DNA from: Ampelocalamus luodianensis
Lineage: Eukaryota; Streptophyta; Magnoliopsida; Poales; Poaceae
Assembly (NCBI GenBank): GCA_036346255.1
Contig: CM070627.1
Coordinates: 33,998,143 to 34,062,142 of the forward strand
Length of the DNA: 64,000 nt
Reading direction: 5' to 3'
Of this stretch, positions 10,627 through 22,014 are shown one piece after another. Position numbers and translations under genes: made by a program. The number at the start of each line of letters is the position of its first letter. Position 1 is the stretch's first letter. The notes under the pieces were generated by a model. It did not search any database and was not told the origin of the DNA. It saw only the letters and a program-made list of their open reading frames with translations.

Positions 10627-12599
10627 CTGCGGAAATGCACGCGGTTAACTTGGACATGGTCACATGGCAATGTGACCGTTGCAGGATTTGGAAATGGCAC
10701 TGCATTTTCACAACAGGCTATCCTACCCAAATTCTAATCCCGGTATTACTGGTGCGTCTAGACTCACATGCTAGTTAAATTATCTGTGCACTCTTAGCAA
10801 ATTTTTTAATCCGAAACTTCTTCCTGAAGATATGTACTACGAGGCAAGAAGCAAGAAACTAGTCCAAAGTAAGCTGTTACACAAGGAGACAAGAATGTGT
10901 GCAGGTGAGCTGGTAGGCACACTCAGCCATGCTTTGGTTATTGCACTGCTCACCACTACTGCGCACAGAAGATCCATTCATCCCTACAACAGTACAACAT
11001 CGAACTGCCGATCATAGGAATGCTAAACTAGATCTTAAGTTTAAGAAAAGCAGTTGCATGCTTCCATGCGCCGGCCCACATGCCCATGTCTCTTCATACC
11101 TAGAATGAGATGAACACATTACATACTAGTACTTCCTAGCAATCATCTGCCCTTCCATTACAGTGTTCTTTCTACTGCAAGCTTAGTAACATGCATGGAC
11201 CCACTTGCACACTAGACCCACAATGAACATGCACACAATTAAACCCAAAAATCAAGGAAGAGAATCCTCTACATTGCAAATTAAGTAACGCAGAGAACTA
11301 TAGTTGTCTGTATTATTAGAACGTTTCGAGGGTTTGATAAGATTGGGCTGCTACGGTGCATTTGCTACAATATTAAATCTGAAAAGTGATAGGTACCTTG
11401 ACCGCTACAGAATTCCTATAAAATCTAGACCTTCCACACTCAATCCGATGCAAATAACTTTAGCCGTGTGCATTTACTACACTAACTTACTACGCTAATA
11501 CAGAGAATCCGAATCCAAAAATCACCATCCACCTTTTTCATGGATTCCTCTTCAGACCATTTGCGCAGCAGAGGGAAAAAATGCAGTGAGATGGATGTAA
11601 GTCATGTAACCTTTTGGAGATAATTTACCCCTACTTCCGCGTGCGTGCGCCGTGTGACCTGGGTTTACTGTCTTTCTTGGTGAGGTGGTGAAAGGAGTCT
11701 TTTCTTCCTTTTTTTTTCCGGGATAATTTCGGCAAAGGATAAAGCGAGTTGCTTTGCAGCTTGCAGGCGGGAAAAGGAGGGACTTAATAAAAGGCTTGCA
11801 ATCCTGGAGCGTTTAATAGTTCGATATCGCTAAGAAACATGGATCTGATTTTCTTTCCCACGTCTGGAAATTTTGGACGGATAGGATGTCATCACGATTT
11901 CTGCTCAGGGACGGCCACGACAGCATCTCCGGCGAGCTTCATGGCCATTTAGGGTTGAAGTTCACCGGAGTTAGAGTTTGGGGTTCGTCGAAGTTAGGGT
12001 TTAAGATTCATTGGGGTCCAAACCTTAGATTTCACGAGGCGGCAGTTGCCAGACAGTGGGCAGTGGAGGCAATGGTACGGCGGGGGCGATGCCGGATGCA
12101 GGCTTGGTGGCCGGTGTTGGGCGAGGTCGGCCGCGGGGGCAAAGATGACACGGGTGGTGAGTTAGGGTTCAGCGCGGGCGGACCGCCGAGAAAAGGAAGA
12201 TAGGTGGAGAAGGGAGGGAGGGTGGGTTGGCTATTAGATTTGCACTAATCTAAAAGCAATCCTACGGTGCATCGGTATTAATTCTGAATAATTTGTTCAT
12301 GGGATGTTGTAGCTAGCTGTAGCCGTCTGCACTCTGCAATCTGCAGCGAGGACCTGTGTCCTCGTCGGATCACGAAATTTCCAAGCATTATACGGAGGTT
12401 AGGAGTAGACTAGTAGTAGGGCAGTTCAGACTCAGAATATGGATGGATGGCGGGGCCGGACGAAAACTGCCGCCGTGCCGAGATCGGGCTGCAGTGTACA
12501 CAAAGTGGTAAGTCACGGCTTCTTCTTTCAGACCAGCAAGAAGGCTTGCGCGGTCGAGGAAGCTAACGCTATATTTGTTTCCCGTGCGCAGCGTGAAGT
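10627..12599. other. Intron or upstream region of the tetraspanin exon; no gene seen
   Basis: Starts with the splice acceptor side of an intron (minus strand). The rest is unique-looking, with a GC-richer patch at 11886-12200 and another at 12430-12590. ORFs there have no recognisable domain. The patches could be decayed transposon termini, but I cannot show it. Confidence 0.4.
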
Positions 12600-12607
12600 G
12601 AGCACTA

Positions 12608-13696
12608 GGGGTGATAACGGATAGATAATGATTTTGCTATATTTGTTTTTATATATTTTTTCAGATACAAATACGAATATCCTAGATACGAATACGAATA
12701 CAAATACGAATAGTATCGAATACGAATACAGAGCGAATACGAATCGAAATGAATACGATTACATATATTTTTCAGAACATGAAAACCTCTTAAATTGTAT
12801 ACCAAAAATTAACGAAAACATATAACTAATTTATTTGATGTAAACATTCATGAATTGTAAACACATAACATTGGCACTAACAAGTTACATTAACTAGTTC
12901 ATCATAAATATAACACTTAGTTTAACATATTTAGCTCATAAGTCATAATTCACAAAGTCATCACACATTCACACTTAGTTCATCATATACATAAAATTTA
13001 GTTCAAACTAACATCGATTAGACTGGATGGTTAATCTATACGCAAATGACTGTAACATCCCAAAGTATGTTACCAAAAATACAATTAATAAAATTATTAT
13101 TTTATTGGATTTTCTAAGATTTAAAAGAGTTTTTATGGTTAAAAAGAAAAAATAATAAAATAAAGTCAATTATTTAATTTCCTAGTTTTTAATGTAAAAA
13201 AAATTATTGAGTTTTCTGGGATTTTATTGGATTTAAAGTGAATTTTTTTTATTAATTTATTGAATTTTCTGGATTTTAAAAAGGTTTTTCTTATTTTTAG
13301 AAATTTAAAATAATTTATATAAAAAATAAAAACCAACTTTAAGTTGGAATTAATTTTATTAAGTTAAAAATAATTCAACGAATTTCTGTGATTTTTTCTA
13401 GGATTTTTGAACTCTATTTGCTATTTTCTAAAAGACTATTTGATTTGTTGCATTTTCTGAAATTCAGAAATCAATTAAAATCCCCTTTTCTCTTTTGGGC
13501 CGAAATCCGGACTCCGTCTTATCCGTATTTGTTTCTGTATCCGCCGAATAGCATGCCTACCGTATTCGTTTCCGTTTTCAAAAAAAAAATCGAATTTGTT
13601 TCCGATCCGAAAATTATCCGAGAAAAATCCGATCTGAGACATTCCGAATCCGTTTTTATCCGAATCGATCGAAAACTATTCGATCTGTTTTCACCT
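12608..13696. mobile_element. Nonautonomous hAT-type element, with an LTR fragment inside
   Basis: Flanked by GAGCACTA (12600-12607) and GAGCACGA (13697-13704), an 8-bp duplication with one mismatch. Ends are imperfect inverted repeats: left GGGGTGATAACGGAT, right end read inward AGGTGAAAACAGAT. The left subterminal half is a run of GAATACGAAT-type repeats (12664-12765). The right half has the complementary TTCGTATTC/TTATCCG pattern (13510-13690). This layout is typical of hAT MITE-like elements. No transposase is present. A Tekay-like LTR fragment sits inside. Confidence 0.72.
13051..13510 (+). repeat. 5' end fragment of a Tekay-like LTR
   Basis: Begins TGTAACATCCC and continues with the AT-rich start seen in LTRs A and B, including GAACTCTATTTGCTATTTTC and TTTTGGGCCGAA near 13430-13505. 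The sequence then returns to the hAT-like element. The rest of the LTR and any target duplication are missing. The right boundary is approximate. Confidence 0.65.
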
Positions 13697-13704
13697 GAGC
13701 ACGA

Positions 13705-14100
13705 GACCTAATGTGATGGGGCTGCCCCACCGATCCAACGAGCATTCCGCAGCCTCCGTTGAGCGTTCCGTTCGGTGGACGCACGGGCACGTGCCACGTC
13801 ACCAGCACCGCTGAGCCTTGGGCCTTGGCTAAGGCGGGCGGTCACAAACAACTTGGGCCGAAGAAGCCGCAGATCCATCCGGCCGTGTACGGCGCGGGCC
13901 GAACAAGGCGCCCAACATCATCTCCTTCCCAGCCTTGGAAACTACTGAACCACACTCCTACCAGAGATGACAGCATCAACAGGATGAATCCGGAGACTCG
14001 TCACATGCTAACTGAGTTTACGGCAAAACACCAATTTCTGGGTTTAATTAAAACATGATCTAGTCTCCTATACACAGAGGGGTTCATTTTGGCTATATAT
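13705..14100. other. Unclassified stretch between transposon remnants
   Basis: GC-rich at 13710-13930, then ordinary. No protein family recognised and no terminal repeats seen. It may be a low-copy host remnant. Confidence 0.35.
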
Positions 14101-14306
14101 TGTTGTAGAACGTAGTAGTTGTAGGAACCAATCACCAAAATAATAGACAACCAACCGAGAGAATAGATGGAGACAAAATATGGAGAACCCCTTTATTAAT
14201 TGATCTATCTCTTTCTGAGTACAAGGATGTCCTATTTAAAGACTAAATCCACCGGGGGTAGTTTCAGTATTACGTCAATCAATCCTTAATCTAGGGTTTC
14301 TCAACA
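14101..14306 (-). repeat. Short 206-bp LTR of a Ty1/copia remnant
   Basis: On the minus strand it starts TGTTGAGAAACC and ends CTACAACA, giving a TGTTG...CAACA inverted pair. It lies directly downstream of a copia RNase H tail, as a 3' LTR should. An A/T-rich purine run upstream (14370-14480) contains the spacer and polypurine region. Confidence 0.65.
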
Positions 14307-14562
14307 CTCTCTTTTGGACGAATATCGCGTTATACATATGTCTCATTAAAACCTTCTCTCAAAAACCCTGTGGGAAAAAAGTGATCGAAAAAAATAGTAC
14401 ATTACATCCGCAAGCTGTATTACATTTTTATGTCATTAAAAACCCTTATGTAAAAAATCTTCAGAAAAAACTCACTAAGAGAAAAAAGAGTGCAATCTCT
14501 CTACCTTCTAGGTTAATCTTCAGGATTTAGGTAAAATTTTAGGACTTTAATTGGATTATGAT

Positions 14563-14793
14563 TCAGGGGATTTTCCCCGTGATTCCTACAACTCTCCAAG
14601 CGACACATTGTTGGAAACTGGACGTAGGCAGGGACTTAGTGAATAGATCAGCCAAATTTTCACAAGACTTAGTTTGCAGAATCTTCATCTTATTGTTCTT
14701 TTGGAGTTCATGAGGATAGAAGGATTTAGAAGCAATATGCTTTATGATATTACTTTTAAGGAATAAGTCCAGTTTACTCTCTCGAATTATCAA
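14563..14793 (-). pseudogene. Ty1/copia RNase H C-terminal fragment
   Basis: The end of a copia polyprotein. The tail motif KHIASKSFYPHEL followed by LQTKSCENLADLFTKSLPTS is the hallmark of the copia RNase H C-terminus (canonical NLADLFTKSLPTS). After that the frame drifts (AWRVVGI in place of the usual HGIGMRRL). Everything upstream of about 14793, including RT, integrase and gag, is missing, so this is a 5'-truncated element with its 3' LTR at 14101-14306. Confidence 0.8.
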
Positions 14794-15216
14794 AAAAGTC
14801 TGATTTACCCTCTGAACTTTAAAACCGGTTATTTAACCCCCCAAATTTGCGAAATCTGGTCAATAAACCTCCCATGCCGGTTTTAAGTGGCGGTTTTGCA
14901 CACGTGGCCTCTCATTTGTCCCAGTCAGCATATATGTGTCGTAGTCATCTCCTCACTTCCCATTTTTTCTTCATCTCTCCCTTCTTCTCCATGGAGCTCC
15001 TTCGGCTAAAGCCTCTACTGGCACCACCTCCCTCCAGCGCCGCCTCAGCACCCACGTCATGGCCTCCCTACGCCCCGCCTCCTCCGCGGCTCAGCGCACC
15101 TCTCTGCTGTCACCACCCCCCTCCCCCGGCCCCGGCTCAGCTGCGCGCCTCTCTATTGGCACCATAGCGTTAATAGTTATCATTGCGGTGTAAACCAAAC
15201 GTCGTCGCCGAAGTCC
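14794..15216. other. Possible terminal repeat of a DNA transposon, then a GC-rich stretch
   Basis: 14770-14900 contains a common grass repeat type (GATTTACCC, GAACTTTAAAACCGG, then CATGCCGGTTTTAAGTGGCGG, CACGTGGC). 14990-15170 is proline/serine-rich when translated and looks like captured or low-complexity GC-rich sequence. No domain recognised. A Pack-MULE-like origin is a guess. Confidence 0.3.
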
Positions 15217-15566
15217 TCAATGTGGGCAGCACCTCACGTCTACGGTCACACCCACGGCCTCTCTCTTGGCCATGGTCAGCGCCCAAAACACCTTCCTCGC
15301 ACTCGGGAAGGGGTGGTCGAACCGCATTGGCAGCGGCTCGATCTGCTGGAGCTTCTCTAGCGAATCGTGCAGCCCTCTCCTCATCGGTCTCGTCAAGCGC
15401 AACGCCTTCTTTATGGACACCAACTGGGCCCCGCTCTTTGCGAAGCTCCTCCAGTATATCTCTTCAAGACGTTCATGTTGTCATTCAACTAAGTGTTGAA
15501 ATTATTTGTGAGCTTCTCAAAGTCAGCTTGTGTAACATAGGTTGGTTCTCCTTCTTTTTCTGACAT
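15217..15566 (-). pseudogene. gag-like N-terminal fragment, copy 1
   Basis: From the ATG at 15566 (minus) it reads MSEKEGEPTYVTQADFEKL, then an in-frame stop (NNFNT*LND), then a charged helical stretch. A one-base insertion near 15460, relative to copy 2, shifts the frame. Further on comes a second frame with MRRGLHDSLEKLQQIEPLP. It resembles the low-conservation N-terminus of a retrotransposon gag and lies 3' of a PBS and leader, which is the main support. I cannot assign it to a known family. Confidence 0.5.
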
Positions 15567-16932
15567 GGTTAGTGTCAACAACAAAGAAAAACTACATATG
15601 TAGTTGTGGAAGTTTTTATTTGTGGAAATCACACAACCTCATCGCCTCTTACTGACCGAAGTTCTTATACGTTTTTGATGGAATTGAAGAGTTGCACGTA
15701 CTTTGATGATGGTAGACAACACAAAGTGATAGGTTAAGCGAATTCAACTGCACAAACACTGTTAAACAATGGTCTATTTGTGGAGTTTGGAGGGAAAGTA
15801 TTTACCTATGAAATTTGAAATTTCTAGATATTGTAAAACTAGGTAACAATCTAAACTAGAATTCAATGTGTAGTTGTTGATCTTATGATATAAGCGAAGA
15901 ACGAAGCAATTCACACGCAAAGATGATGGAACTTAGTGCAATAAATGGAATGAGCTAATATATACAAATATTAGTGATGAACAACTAGCTCGTATTGCAC
16001 AAATTATGGAGAGACGCTAGCTAATTGCTTAATAAGATAAAATAGAGCACAAGATTGCTCAAAAAAATGAAATAACACAATCTGAAAATTTTGACAATAA
16101 TAAGGAGTGCCTACAGTAGATGATCGGCCAAGTACCTTTTTTTGTGTTTTTTATTATTTTTTTCTTTTTTTTAACCTGGCCAATCAAATTGTCACAAATG
16201 CGGCACTTAAAACTCCACCTTCGGCTATGAAAGTAAATAATAATTCAGAGATGTGCAAAGTGTAAATAGACAGCCTAAAGTAATATCAATAGCTAGTCTT
16301 AATAAAAACAAAGTATTTACGAGGATTGAATTGGTTCACAAAAAGATATGCGTGCTTTTTTGTGCACTGTATCGGTCACAGACACTGAAGCACCTGCGCT
16401 GTAGCGCTTGCGAACAGATTTTTTTCGCGATTGGAGGCGGCGGCCTACTGCAGCGCGCTGTATAAGATGGAAGTACTGCTCGGGCACTGTAGCGCACGCT
16501 ACCGAAGCGACCTGATTTTTTTGTTCCGCGTGATTGACGGCGGGGCTTGCTGCGACTGTAGCGTTCAAAGCACCGTTCACCGTTCAAAACACTATTCATG
16601 ATACTGTACAGGTCGTGGCACTGTAGCTCGCGAACTCAGCCTGCTTTTCTGCGCGGCTGACGATGCCGGCCGTAATGCGCACGGTAGCAGATCGGGGGGA
16701 AAAAATTCACGTCGCGCACTGTAGTGCGTGTACAGTAGCAGATCGTTTTTTTATTGACCACAGATCGAGCAACGAAAAGAAAACTATGAACACCGACTAA
16801 ACATAGTTTCTAATGGATCAAAACTTAACAAAATTCATAAGAATTACTAGGGTTTGGATTTTTTTTTTGGTTTTTTGTGTATAGGACAGAAAAATAAATC
16901 TAACTACGGGTAAATTGATCCTACCATGGTAA

Positions 16933-16950
16933 CTGATGCTCTGATACCAA
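16933..16950 (-). promoter_or_regulatory. Primer binding site (initiator tRNA-Met type), copy 1
   Basis: The minus strand reads TTGGTATCAGAGCATCAG just inside the LTR end, matching the 3' end of plant initiator tRNA-Met. Confidence 0.8.
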
Positions 16951-16952
16951 GA

Positions 16953-17734
16953 TAATACGGAAGATGTCCGATCTTTACAACGTAGGATCAATGATAACTT
17001 TGGATCCGTGCAACCTGATAAACCGATGACGCCAACCACTGTTAAAACAGCAACCTGCGACAAAAGAATTCGTCCAACCACACGCTCGTGATCTTGTCTA
17101 CCGACCACACAAAGTAGACGTGTTGCTGCTCCTACAAAACACAAGGAATTATAAGAACAACGGAACGACATAACAGATTGTAACTCCTAATTCTAATGAG
17201 AACAATATTGCTCAAACCCTAGAATAAAAAATACTATTGATGATATCTGAAAAATATGACATCCCCTTTCCTGGCAGTGCAGCCTCATCTTCAATAGCTG
17301 GCAAACCGTGCGCACCCAAGGCCAAGTCCGAGACAAACCTTGTTCAGTCAAACAAAAACAAAAACGGATTCAAAGTCCCAATTGGTTTGGTTGGCGGTTG
17401 GTGCTTAGTTGATTACATGGTCGGATTTAATGGCTCGGCCAGACTTGACGCAAGTCGGTACACTGCCTTGATCTCCGTGGGCTCCCACGTAAGGACCAGA
17501 TGCAGCCTTGGACTTCCCACGCAACAAATGTGGCTTGACTTCTTTCTCTGATAGCAATTGACAGGAGCTGTTCCTTGCATGCTGCATGCTTCGGTTGCAT
17601 GTACGTAGCAGCACCAAGATGAAGGTTTACATTAACAGCAGTATCTTCTCTCCTTCGGTCTGTTACAGTCTACTATGCTTTTATACGTATAAAACTGCAT
17701 GCGCGCACACACACACAATATGAGACTATTAGCA
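16953..17734 (-). repeat. 782-bp LTR, copy 1
   Basis: On the minus strand it starts TGCTAATAGTCTC and ends next to the PBS. The CA end is mutated here (TATTA) but kept in copy 2 (CGTATCA). A TATAAAA box lies at 17685-17679. The open frames inside (17237-17551 plus, 17405-17617 minus) are not conserved domains. Confidence 0.65.
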
Positions 17735-18432
17735 GTAACATATATTCATTAGAATCAAGATTAAAATTAATTAGGAATGAGTTCACTTGCTAATTAATTA
17801 ATTTAGCCCTTGCTCGTGTAATCGGTTCAATCGGGATATCCTCATCACCCTGGATGGGAGTCTGCGGGAACCGTCAGGGGTCTATCTTCTGTTCGAGTGA
17901 CAAATAGTCTTGTCTGAATTAAAATTTACCACTTAAAGTTTTAACGAGTTGTTAATTTTAGAAAATAGATGATCTAGAAAATGTAATAACAAACAGAGAT
18001 GAGTCATCCAGTGCACTTTTACTATTAATGCTTGCTGAGTACACTAGTACTCAACCTTGCTATTATTCTCTTTTGTTAGATCCTAATACGACCAGAAATT
18101 ATCTCAAGTGGGATGAAAGACCACGTAGATACCGATGAAACTACGGGAGGCGAGGGTGCTGACTACGAGGACGAGGGCGAGATGGACCCCATATTCGACG
18201 TGTGGGACGAGTAGACGACCGGTGAAGCAAGAAAGGCAAGTGAGGGGACTTAGCTCCATTTATCAGTTGTAAATTACTACTTGTAATGTAAAGACCATAG
18301 TCTTGCGTGGCTAAATACTAGAATAAAGTATAATTTCTATTTTATTTTTATGCTGTGTATACTTTGGTAATTTGTATATTTAAGTGTTATTATCATCGGA
18401 GATAATGACACAGGGTGCTATAGGTGCGCGCG
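17735..18432 (+). repeat. Fragment of a Tekay-like LTR between the two repeat copies
   Basis: Contains GAGTACACTAGTACTC (18036-18051), the same hairpin found near the 3' part of LTRs A, B and D, followed by a GGATGAAAGACC...GACGAGTAG tail as expected of an LTR 3' half. It lacks a TGTAACA start. It separates copy 1 from copy 2 and ends abruptly at the copy 2 junction. Confidence 0.5.
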
Positions 18433-18619
18433 TCCTCATCGGTCTCATCAAGCGCAACACCTTCTTTATGGACACCAACTGGCCCCGCTCTTTGCGAAGC
18501 TCCTCCAGATATCTCTTCAAGACGTTCATGTTGTCATTTAACTAAGTGTTGAAATTATTTGTGAGCTTCTCAAAGTCAGCTTGTGTAACATAGGTTGGTT
18601 CTCCTTCTTTTTCTGACAT
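18433..18619 (-). pseudogene. gag-like N-terminal fragment, copy 2
   Basis: Same start as copy 1 (MSEKEGEPTYV...), with the same internal stop after NNFNT, but without the frameshift. It continues VLKRYLEELRKERGQLVSIK and is then truncated. The shared stop shows the gag was already broken before the duplication. Confidence 0.5.
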
Positions 18620-20001
18620 GGTTAGTGCCAACAACAAAGAAAAACTACATATGTAGTTGTGGAAGTTTTTATTTGTGGAAATCACACAACCTCATCGCCT
18701 TATCGACCAAGTTCTTATACGCTTTTGATGGAATTGAAGAGTTGCACGCACTTTGATGATGGTAGACAACACAAAGTGATAGGTTGCTTAATTCAACTGC
18801 ACAAACAACTGTTAAACAATGGTCTATTTGTGGAGTTTGGAGGAAAGTATTTACCTATGAAATTTGAAATTTCTAGATATTGTAAAACTAGGTAACAATC
18901 TAAACTAGAATTCAATGTGTAGTTGTTGATCTTATGATATAAGCGAAGAACGAAGCAATTCACACGCAAAGATGATGGAACTTAGTGCAATAAATGGAAT
19001 GAGCTAATATATACAAATATTAGTGATGAACAACTAGCTCGTATTGCACAAATTATGGAGAGACGCTAGCTAATTGCTTAATAAGATAAAATAGAGCACA
19101 AGATTGCTCAAAAAAATGAAATAACACAATCTGAAAATTTTGACAATAATAAGGAGTGCCTGCAGTAGATGATCGGCCAAGTACCTTTTTTGTGTTTTTT
19201 ATTGTTTTTTTTCTTTTTTTTAACCTGGCCAATCAAATTGTCACAAATGCGGCACTTAAAACTCCACCTTCGGCTATGAAAGTAAATAATAATTCAGAGA
19301 TGTGCAAAGTGTAAATAGACAGCCTAGAGTAATATCAATAGCTAGTCTTAATAAAAGCAAAGTATTTACGAGGATTGAATTGGTTCAAAAAAGATATACG
19401 TGCTTTTTTTGTGCACTGTATCGGTCACAGACACTGAAGCACCTGCGCTGTAGCGCTTGCGAACAGATTGTTTTTTTTTTTTCGCGATTGGAGGCGGCGG
19501 CCTACTGCAGCGCGCTGTATAAGAGGGAAGTACTGCTCGGGCACTGTAGCGCACGCTACCGAAGCGACCTGATTTTTTTGTTCCGCGTGATTGACGGCGG
19601 GGCTTGCTGCGACTGTAGCGTTCAAAGCACCGTTCACCGTTCAAAACACTATTCATGATACTGTACAGGTCGTGGCACTGTAGCTCGCGAACTCAGCCTG
19701 CTTTTCTGCGCGGCTGACGATGCCGGCCGTAATGCGCACGGTAGCAGATCGGGGGGAAAAAATTCACGTCGCGCACTGTAGTGCGCGTACAGTAGCAGAT
19801 CGTTTTTTTATTGACCACAGATCGAGCAATGAAAAGAAAACTATGAACTCCGACTGAACATAGTTTCTAATGGATCAAAACTTAACAAAATTCATAAGAA
19901 TTAACAGATTGAAACTAGGGTTTGGATTTTTTTTTTTGGTTTTTTGTGTATAGGACAGAAAAATAAATCTAACTACGGGTAAATTGATCCTACCATGGTA
20001 A

Positions 20002-20019
20002 CTGATGCTCTGATACCAA
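20002..20019 (-). promoter_or_regulatory. Primer binding site, copy 2
   Basis: Same sequence as 16933-16950 (TTGGTATCAGAGCATCAG on the minus strand), two bases after the LTR end CGTATCA. Confidence 0.8.
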
Positions 20020-20021
20020 GA

Positions 20022-20803
20022 TGATACGGGAGATGTCCGATCTTTACAACGTAGGATCAATGATAACTTTGGATCCGTGCAACCTGATAAACCGATGACG
20101 CCAACCACTGTTAAAACAGCAACCTGCGACAAAAGAATTCGTCCAACCACACGCTCGTGATCTTGTCTACCGACCACACAAAGTAGACGTGTTGCTTCTC
20201 CTACAAAACACAAGGAATTATAAGAACAACGGAACGGCATAACAGATTGTAACTCCTAATTCTAATGAGAACAATATTGCTCAAACCCTAGAATCAAAAA
20301 TACCATTGATGATATCTGAAAAATATGACATCCCCTTTCCTGGCAGTGCAGCCTCATCTTCAATAGCTGGCAAACCGTGCGCACCCAAGGCCAAGTCCGA
20401 GACAAACCTTGTTCAGTCAAACAAAAACGAAAACGGATTCAAAGTCCCAATTGGTTTGGTTGGCGGTTGGTGCTTAGTTGATTACATGGTCGGATTTAAT
20501 GGCTCGGCCAGACTTGACGCAAGTCGGTACACTGCCATGATCTCCGTGGGCTCCCACGTAAGGACCAGATGCAGCCTTGGACTTCCCACGCAACAAATGT
20601 GGCTTGACTTCTTTCTCTGATAGCAATTGACAGGAGCTGTTCCTTGCATGCTGCATGCTTCGGTTGCATGTACGTAGCAGCACCAAGATGAAGGTTTACA
20701 TTAACAGCAGTATCTTCTCTCCTTCGGTCTGTTACAGTCTACTATGCTTTTATACGTATAAAACTGCATGCGCGCACACACACACAATATGAGACTATTA
20801 GCA
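20022..20803 (-). repeat. 782-bp LTR, copy 2
   Basis: Starts TGCTAATAG and ends CGTATCA on the minus strand. TATA box at 20754-20748. Confidence 0.65.
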
Positions 20804-22009
20804 ATGGCCATCAGCAAGTATGTCTAACCACATACTAAGTTGTCAGTCCACACAACCACGCATAAAGTTGGTAGTACAGAAAGGTTGCCGTCGAATAACC
20901 GCTTTTGCAATCTCAGAAGAAAATCACAAGAGCAAAAGGGTAAATATTTCTCTGTAATTTCTGGATATCAACTTGGCTAAACCCGAATAAAGTGGTTAAA
21001 GAGTCCTCAAGAGATTAAGCGAAGGGGTACTTATTCTAGGAACATCCATCCTAGTTGTGTTGTCTAAAGTCACTTAGACTAATTCAGAAGTCATGGAGAC
21101 CACGCTTTCAGGGGATATACTTGTCAGTACTCGCGCAACAATTAACTTCCTGGACAGTTTGTCTTGAAACTTGCATGACTTTTGACTCAAGCCTCCAAAT
21201 GGTGCTTCGTTTGTTGTGCCTAAAAGTGGACTTGAAAAGCTTTCCATCCAGGTCCCCCATACGTGTTGAAGATGTCTAGATTAATGTCATTTTAGGTGGG
21301 GAGCTGATGGACAGAAACTTGAGTTGATCAACATCTTGATGTCCTCCCTTGTGTGCTTCCCTACCTCCTTCACCACCCAACGTGTTGTCAAGCAATGCAC
21401 GTCCATAGCTAAGCCTTTAGCCTTGTAATGTAGCTTCTCATCTTGAATTTCATCCATACATGAAAACTTGAGTAAAATTAAAGAAGCACACAAGAATGAT
21501 GTACTATATAATTCTCATTGATATTAAACTCAGCTAGGAGTAAATCCACCTCTTGTTGTTGCCTAGCACGATCCTGGTCATTGGACCCAAATAAGCCTCT
21601 TTAATAGAAGCTCCAACTTGCAGTCGTGTACGTAGAATCATCTTGTGCAGGAGCATATAATGTAGATACACTGGAATGGATCCCATGGACCAAGTTGATC
21701 CATGCTTGAGTTGAACCAAGCAATGTCCATCTTCATTCAAGCTGAGTTGTCGTTGCTTGTCTTCCTTTCTTGCATTTCCCCATTGCCTCAGCATATATGA
21801 GATGTGTGGCTTGGGCTTGGGGTTTGAGTTCGTATTCCCCACTCTTCTTAGGTCGGTCTTCTCCTGGTTCTTCATACCTTGTCAAGTCCAGCACAGCTAC
21901 ACACGTATGCACAAGGCTATAGTTGATTTCTTTAAAACAGAACAGAATTTGAGGCGATGATTTTAGCTTTATCCTTGCACTTGTCATTGAAACAACTAAG
22001 TGTAGGTGT
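20804..22009. other. Unclassified, probably decayed repeat; no gene
   Basis: No domain recognised in any frame. Short minus-strand ORFs (21287-21493, 21534-21875) are unremarkable. The sequence runs on at 23977 after the solo LTR, so it is older than that insertion. Confidence 0.4.
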
Positions 22010-22014
22010 GAAGG

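Larger units (their letters stand above)
15217..17734 (-). mobile_element. 5' portion of an LTR retrotransposon, copy 1 (LTR, PBS, leader, gag start)
   Basis: Read on the minus strand the order is LTR (17734 to 16953), primer binding site (16950 to 16933), a long untranslated leader, then a gag-like ORF from 15566. The rest of gag, pol and the 3' LTR are absent. 15378-17734 is nearly identical to 18433-20803. The superfamily is uncertain: the PBS matches initiator tRNA-Met, used by both copia and gypsy elements. The leader carries many CTGTAGC/GCTACAG motifs. Confidence 0.7.
18433..20803 (-). mobile_element. 5' portion of the same retrotransposon, copy 2
   Basis: Near-identical to 15378-17734 over the whole length: LTR 20803-20022, PBS 20019-20002, the same leader, gag ATG at 18619. 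It is cut off after about 60 gag codons at 18433, where the gypsy LTR fragment begins. Neither copy is flanked by a target duplication, so a segmental duplication of about 3 kb is more likely than two insertions. Confidence 0.7.

Noticed and set aside
11886..12203. GC-rich plus-strand ORF that might be the missing tetraspanin exon
   Set aside because: Wrong strand, and neither strand shows membrane helices or tetraspanin cysteines.
14847..15167. Proline/serine-rich ORF on the plus strand
   Set aside because: GC-rich low-complexity translation; no family resemblance and no splice or context support.
15183..15563. Long plus-strand ORF opposite the gag-like fragment
   Set aside because: The minus strand carries the PBS, leader and gag order; the plus ORF is a shadow.
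17237..17551. A 104-residue ORF conserved in both repeat copies (also 20306-20620)
   Set aside because: It lies inside the 782-bp LTR. Conservation is explained by the recent duplication, and no domain is recognisable.
15378..20803. Treating the two 2.36-kb repeats as LTRs of one element
   Set aside because: Each repeat already contains an LTR, PBS, leader and gag start, and the repeat starts with neither TG nor a TSD.
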